NCBI GenBank assembly: GCA_016844565.1
Contig: JAENJB010000059.1
Coordinates: forward strand, 1-10,446
DNA length: 10,446 nt
Direction of reading: 5' to 3'
Origin: Dehalococcoidia bacterium
GTDB taxonomy: Bacteria; Chloroflexota; Dehalococcoidia; JAENJB01
Shown here one piece after another: positions 8,142-10,446 of this stretch (within the stretch, counting starts at the first letter, position 1; the number at the start of each line of letters is the position of its first letter). Both the position numbers and the translations under genes were made by a program. The notes beneath the pieces were generated by a model that saw only the letters and a program-made list of their open reading frames with translations, was not told the DNA's origin and searched no databases.

Positions 8142-8189
8142 TCAAGCGTGTGTTAAGAAGCAAGCCGAAAGTGTCAAGAATTCATCAAG
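8142..8189 (-). promoter_or_regulatory. Candidate KdpE operator: two pairs of CTTGA direct repeats
   Basis: On the minus strand CTTGA occurs at 8185-8189 and 8174-8178, CTTAA at 8153-8157, and CTTGA at 8142-8146. Start-to-start distances are 11, 21 and 11 bases. Longer matches are CTTGATGAA (8181-8189 and 8138-8146) and TTCTTRACAC (8171-8180 and 8150-8159). OmpR-family regulators bind as head-to-tail dimers to direct repeats of about 10-11 bases, so this looks like two tandem dimer sites just upstream of the -10. Assignment to KdpE is inferred from its place in front of the operon that encodes KdpE. Confidence 0.55.
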
Positions 8190-8231
8190 GTTTCAGCGAG
8201 GTCTCGGAGTGACGGTGATTAGGGGTTGGGC

Positions 8232-8477
8232 ATGACGATCTATTATCCACCTGTCCGGTTTTGGTCCAGTAATGCAGCTTATATCCAGATAAATCATGCG
8301 GTTAAAAAAATAGGAAATCTCGATTTACTTGTGGGGTTGAAGGGCATCGGCCCGTTTGATTCACAGACAAACTATATGCTCCTCAATAGGGTATCCAACG
8401 GTGAGACTGCTTTAAGGGCTATGGCGAGAGGTATGTACCTGAAAATGCTCTATATCTCGTTTTTAAGCTGGAGGTAG
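8232..8477 (+). CDS. Possible small ORF of unknown function, divergent from kdp
   Basis: An 81-codon ORF starts at ATG 8232 with AGGGG at 8221-8225 six bases upstream, and stops at TAG 8475-8477. The product begins MTIYYPPVRFWSSNAAYIQI and ends LKMLYISFLSWR. It has no clear membrane span, no cysteine and no motif that I recognise; it could also be the remnant of a longer gene or a chance ORF. If real, it is transcribed away from kdp and shares the control region with its CTTGA repeats, and it converges on the membrane-hydrolase gene that ends at 8528. An in-frame TTG at 8226 is a less likely start. Apart from this ORF, the stretch 8190-8527 holds nothing I can identify; it is AT-rich beyond about 8230. 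Confidence 0.33.
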   Translation: MTIYYPPVRFWSSNAAYIQINHAVKKIGNLDLLVGLKGIGPFDSQTNYMLLNRVSNGETALRAMARGMYLKMLYISFLSWR

Positions 8478-8527
8478 ATATTTCTCTTGCTTGGTGAATA
8501 TACTCACAGCTTATTGCTGCCATAAAA

Positions 8528-9139
8528 TTATGTAATTATCTCTTTCGCTCCACCTTCTCGATTCAACCTTTTTATCGTCAGCCATACTATGAAAAACGCG
8601 AATATTTCAAGCAATATCCCTACGAAGTAAGGTATGGTTACAGGTATTGCAGTAAACGGCGACCAAATTGGAATATCCGGGTCGCCGCTGATGATATCGA
8701 AAGCTACGTGAGCCAAAACCGAAGCTAAGGCGAGGGAACCCCCAACCATAGGCGTAATATTCTTACCCAAAAAACCTTTATATGACAGCGTGGATATTAT
8801 TAGCGGGGCCACCAGCGCAAATAGTACCGAGTGGTTAGCCCTGCCCTCCATAGGCAAGCCAAGAAAGGAACCTGTATGATCCACATCAATCAACATGGCA
8901 CAAAGCGATACAGTCAGGATAAAAGAGGCTCTTCGGGTAGGCAGCGCCGCCAGGGCGCCCAGGGCTGCGTGTATACCCATATGAACTAAAAGACCTGTGA
9001 AATCACTTTCGAGTTGCGGTATGCCGGGAGATTTGGGGATAGCCTGCCCCCATGATAGGAAACTGAATAAAAAAGAGGAGAAGGTGAAGGCGGCTGTAAA
9101 CACCACTATAAATCTAAATTCGCTAATAATTCGTTGCAT
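8528..9139 (-). CDS. Membrane-bound putative metal-dependent hydrolase, YdjM-like (PF04307 type)
   Basis: A hydrophobic protein with about five or six membrane segments. From the ATG at 9139 it has 203 residues; a TTG three codons upstream (9148) is also possible and neither has a clear ribosome site. The family pattern is visible in order: an early histidine in VHMGIHAALGALAAL, then IDVDHTGSFLGL, then GRANHSVLFALVAP, then AHVAFDIISGD and finally IPIWSPFT. These match the conserved D-x-D-H, R-x-x-H-S, H-x-x-x-D and W-P/S-P-F elements of the YdjM-like group, whose histidines and aspartates are thought to bind a metal. The family name 'LexA-binding' comes from SOS control of one E. coli member and is not evidence for this one. 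The substrate is unknown. It follows the adaptor gene by 23 bases, so the two are probably co-transcribed. Confidence 0.72.
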   Translation of the reverse strand: MQRIISEFRFIVVFTAAFTFSSFLFSFLSWGQAIPKSPGIPQLESDFTGLLVHMGIHAALGALAALPTRRASFILTVSLCAMLIDVDHTGSFLGLPMEGRANHSVLFALVAPLIISTLSYKGFLGKNITPMVGGSLALASVLAHVAFDIISGDPDIPIWSPFTAIPVTIPYFVGILLEIFAFFIVWLTIKRLNREGGAKEIIT

Positions 9140-9162
9140 TCCGGTCAATTTAATGAGGAATT

Positions 9163-10446
9163 TTATCGTGGTGTCGCCTTATCCGCCGATTCGAAGCTAA
9201 GGTGGGCGCTCATATTCTCATACAGAGCAAGCGTCGGGCTGGCCTCGAATTTTACCCGGGCGCGGTACTGGACTGCAAACCCGGAAGTCTGAGATAGGGG
9301 CTCTATCGAAATGATACTGCCGGCTAGCTGTTTATCCGGATATGCATCCAGCTTCACTTTCACTGTCATCCCCGGTGACAAACGGACCACATCCAGTTCG
9401 TCGAGGATCGCCTCTATCTCCACTTTATCCGGATTTATTATTTCTAATAGCGTTTTATGATCCTCGATATAATCGCCAGGGTCCACTAGAACCCTGGTGA
9501 CAATTCCATCAAACGGCGCTTTGACGGTGGACAGATTAAGTTTACGTTGAGCGTCCTCGTATTGTTTCCTGGCCTGGACAACCTCGCTTTCCTTTAAAGC
9601 CACAACCAGTGGGTTCGGCCCCTTTTTTGCATCATCCAGGTCTTCTTTAGCTTTCTTTAATGCTCTTTCAATAATCCCCGACTGCTCGCGGGCTTGCTGG
9701 AGTTGCCCCCATGGTCCCTGACCTTCAAGGGTAACATCCTTTAGATACTTGCGGAAACCCGGCTTATCTTCCGGTAGGCTGCTCTGAAGGAGCGTTACAG
9801 GCGGTTGGTCAATAAATTTCCCCTGAGGAGGTATATCCAGGTAATCTTCTATAACCTTTTGATAATCCTCACGGCTTTTCTTTAGCTTATCCTGTACCTG
9901 TTGCTGCTGGACGAGCGCCGTTTGCTCCTGGGCCTCCAAACGTTTGAGGTTTGTTTTCGTTGTCAGGTCGTTAAGGTTATTTTGAACCTGGCGCATCCCT
10001 TCTTTTGCTTCCTGTATGGAGAGGTCTGCCTCCTGGACCGACGTTTCCGATTTCAATATAGCTATTTCTGTCTGTTGTATTGCTGCCCAGGCAGTCCGCA
10101 GTGTTTCGATAAGTTCTTGTCGTAGCCGGTCAGTGATGGTAATAGATGGTCTCAATACCTTGAAAAGTAGCTCTGGAGTTTGCTCTTCGGGTATTATTTG
10201 AGGAATGCTGTCCATATCAACATTCAAATAGTTTCTAAAGAGTTGTTTGTAGGCTATCACCGCTTGGTCTCGCGCCTGGCTCGCCATTTGCAGTTCTATT
10301 TCAGCTACTTGAGTGTCCCGGAACAACTTTCTCCACGGAGCTGTTTCGTCGCTGCCTCCTTGTGTAAAAGCCCGTAGATATTGACCAAAAACCTGGTCTC
10401 TAGTTGTATTACGTTCATGCTGTTTTTGACGGGCCTGACTCAAGGA
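9163..10446 (-). CDS. Periplasmic adaptor / membrane-fusion protein (HlyD/MacA-like), N-terminus off the window
   Basis: The reading frame is open to the right edge, so the start and the N-terminal membrane anchor or signal are missing; the TTG at 10443 is only an internal codon. The visible 428 residues are mostly a long, charged, glutamine-rich coiled coil, followed by the second half of a lipoyl-like hairpin domain (LSTVKAPFDGIVTRVLVDPGDYIEDHKTL in two stretches near residues 304-332, numbered from 10443) and a beta-barrel segment (DELDVVRLSPGMTVKVKLDAYPDKQLAGSI, near 348-377). The protein ends soon after a NMSAHLSF strand, so no long C-terminal extension is present. Such proteins bridge an inner-membrane transporter (ABC, RND or type I secretion) to outer partners or the envelope; the transporter is not in view. 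The helical hairpin is interrupted by proline-rich insertions and seems internally repeated (see findings). Confidence 0.82.
   Translation of the reverse strand, partial: SLSQARQKQHERNTTRDQVFGQYLRAFTQGGSDETAPWRKLFRDTQVAEIELQMASQARDQAVIAYKQLFRNYLNVDMDSIPQIIPEEQTPELLFKVLRPSITITDRLRQELIETLRTAWAAIQQTEIAILKSETSVQEADLSIQEAKEGMRQVQNNLNDLTTKTNLKRLEAQEQTALVQQQQVQDKLKKSREDYQKVIEDYLDIPPQGKFIDQPPVTLLQSSLPEDKPGFRKYLKDVTLEGQGPWGQLQQAREQSGIIERALKKAKEDLDDAKKGPNPLVVALKESEVVQARKQYEDAQRKLNLSTVKAPFDGIVTRVLVDPGDYIEDHKTLLEIINPDKVEIEAILDELDVVRLSPGMTVKVKLDAYPDKQLAGSIISIEPLSQTSGFAVQYRARVKFEASPTLALYENMSAHLSFESADKATPR

Noticed and set aside
8494..8519. Small inverted repeats (GTGAATATACTCAC and CAGC-TTATT-GCTG) between the convergent ORFs
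   Set aside because: Stems are only four pairs with no following T-run, so neither is a convincing terminator or operator.
10441..10443. TTG at the right edge as the start of the adaptor gene
   Set aside because: The frame stays open to the last base and the protein lacks the expected N-terminal anchor and first half of the lipoyl domain, so the true start is outside the window.

Overview
The window is dominated by a complete, single-strand kdp operon for ATP-driven high-affinity potassium uptake, all on the minus strand. Reading 5'->3' on that strand it runs: a short promoter region (about 8190-8105), an unnamed 30-residue membrane micro-protein, kdpF, kdpA, kdpB, kdpC, kdpD and kdpE. The structural genes (pump KdpFABC) and the sensor kinase/response regulator pair (KdpDE) are packed with overlaps or gaps of a few bases, so the pump and its own regulators are probably made from one message. 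All catalytic and selectivity motifs that can be checked by eye are intact, so the system looks functional. Bases 1-58, after kdpE, hold no gene and no convincing terminator, so the operon end cannot be fixed here.

The kdp control region contains four copies of CTTGA/CTTAA in two pairs, each pair with an 11-base repeat distance. This is the geometry expected for two dimers of an OmpR-type regulator such as KdpE. They lie just upstream of overlapping TATACT -10 hexamers, and a strong GGAGG ribosome site precedes the micro-ORF. The leader is too short for a riboswitch.

The right-hand fifth (8230-10446) is visibly more AT-rich. It holds a possible small plus-strand ORF of unknown function (8232-8477). 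It also holds two minus-strand genes in tandem: the C-terminal part of a long coiled-coil periplasmic-adaptor (HlyD/MacA-like) protein that runs off the right edge, then a multi-pass membrane protein of the YdjM-like putative metal-dependent hydrolase family (PF04307 type). Their substrates and partners are not in the window.

The organism is a bacterium of moderate GC. The general style of the adaptor's distal coiled-coil and lipoyl segment reminds me of Chloroflexota (Dehalococcoidia-like) proteins, but that is an impression from memory and should be treated as tentative. No RNA genes, mobile elements or CRISPR arrays were seen. Nothing here is clearly a new system. The points most worth a second look are the repeat architecture of the kdp promoter, the micro-ORF upstream of kdpF, the variant of the c-di-AMP motif in KdpD, and an internal sequence repeat in the adaptor protein.
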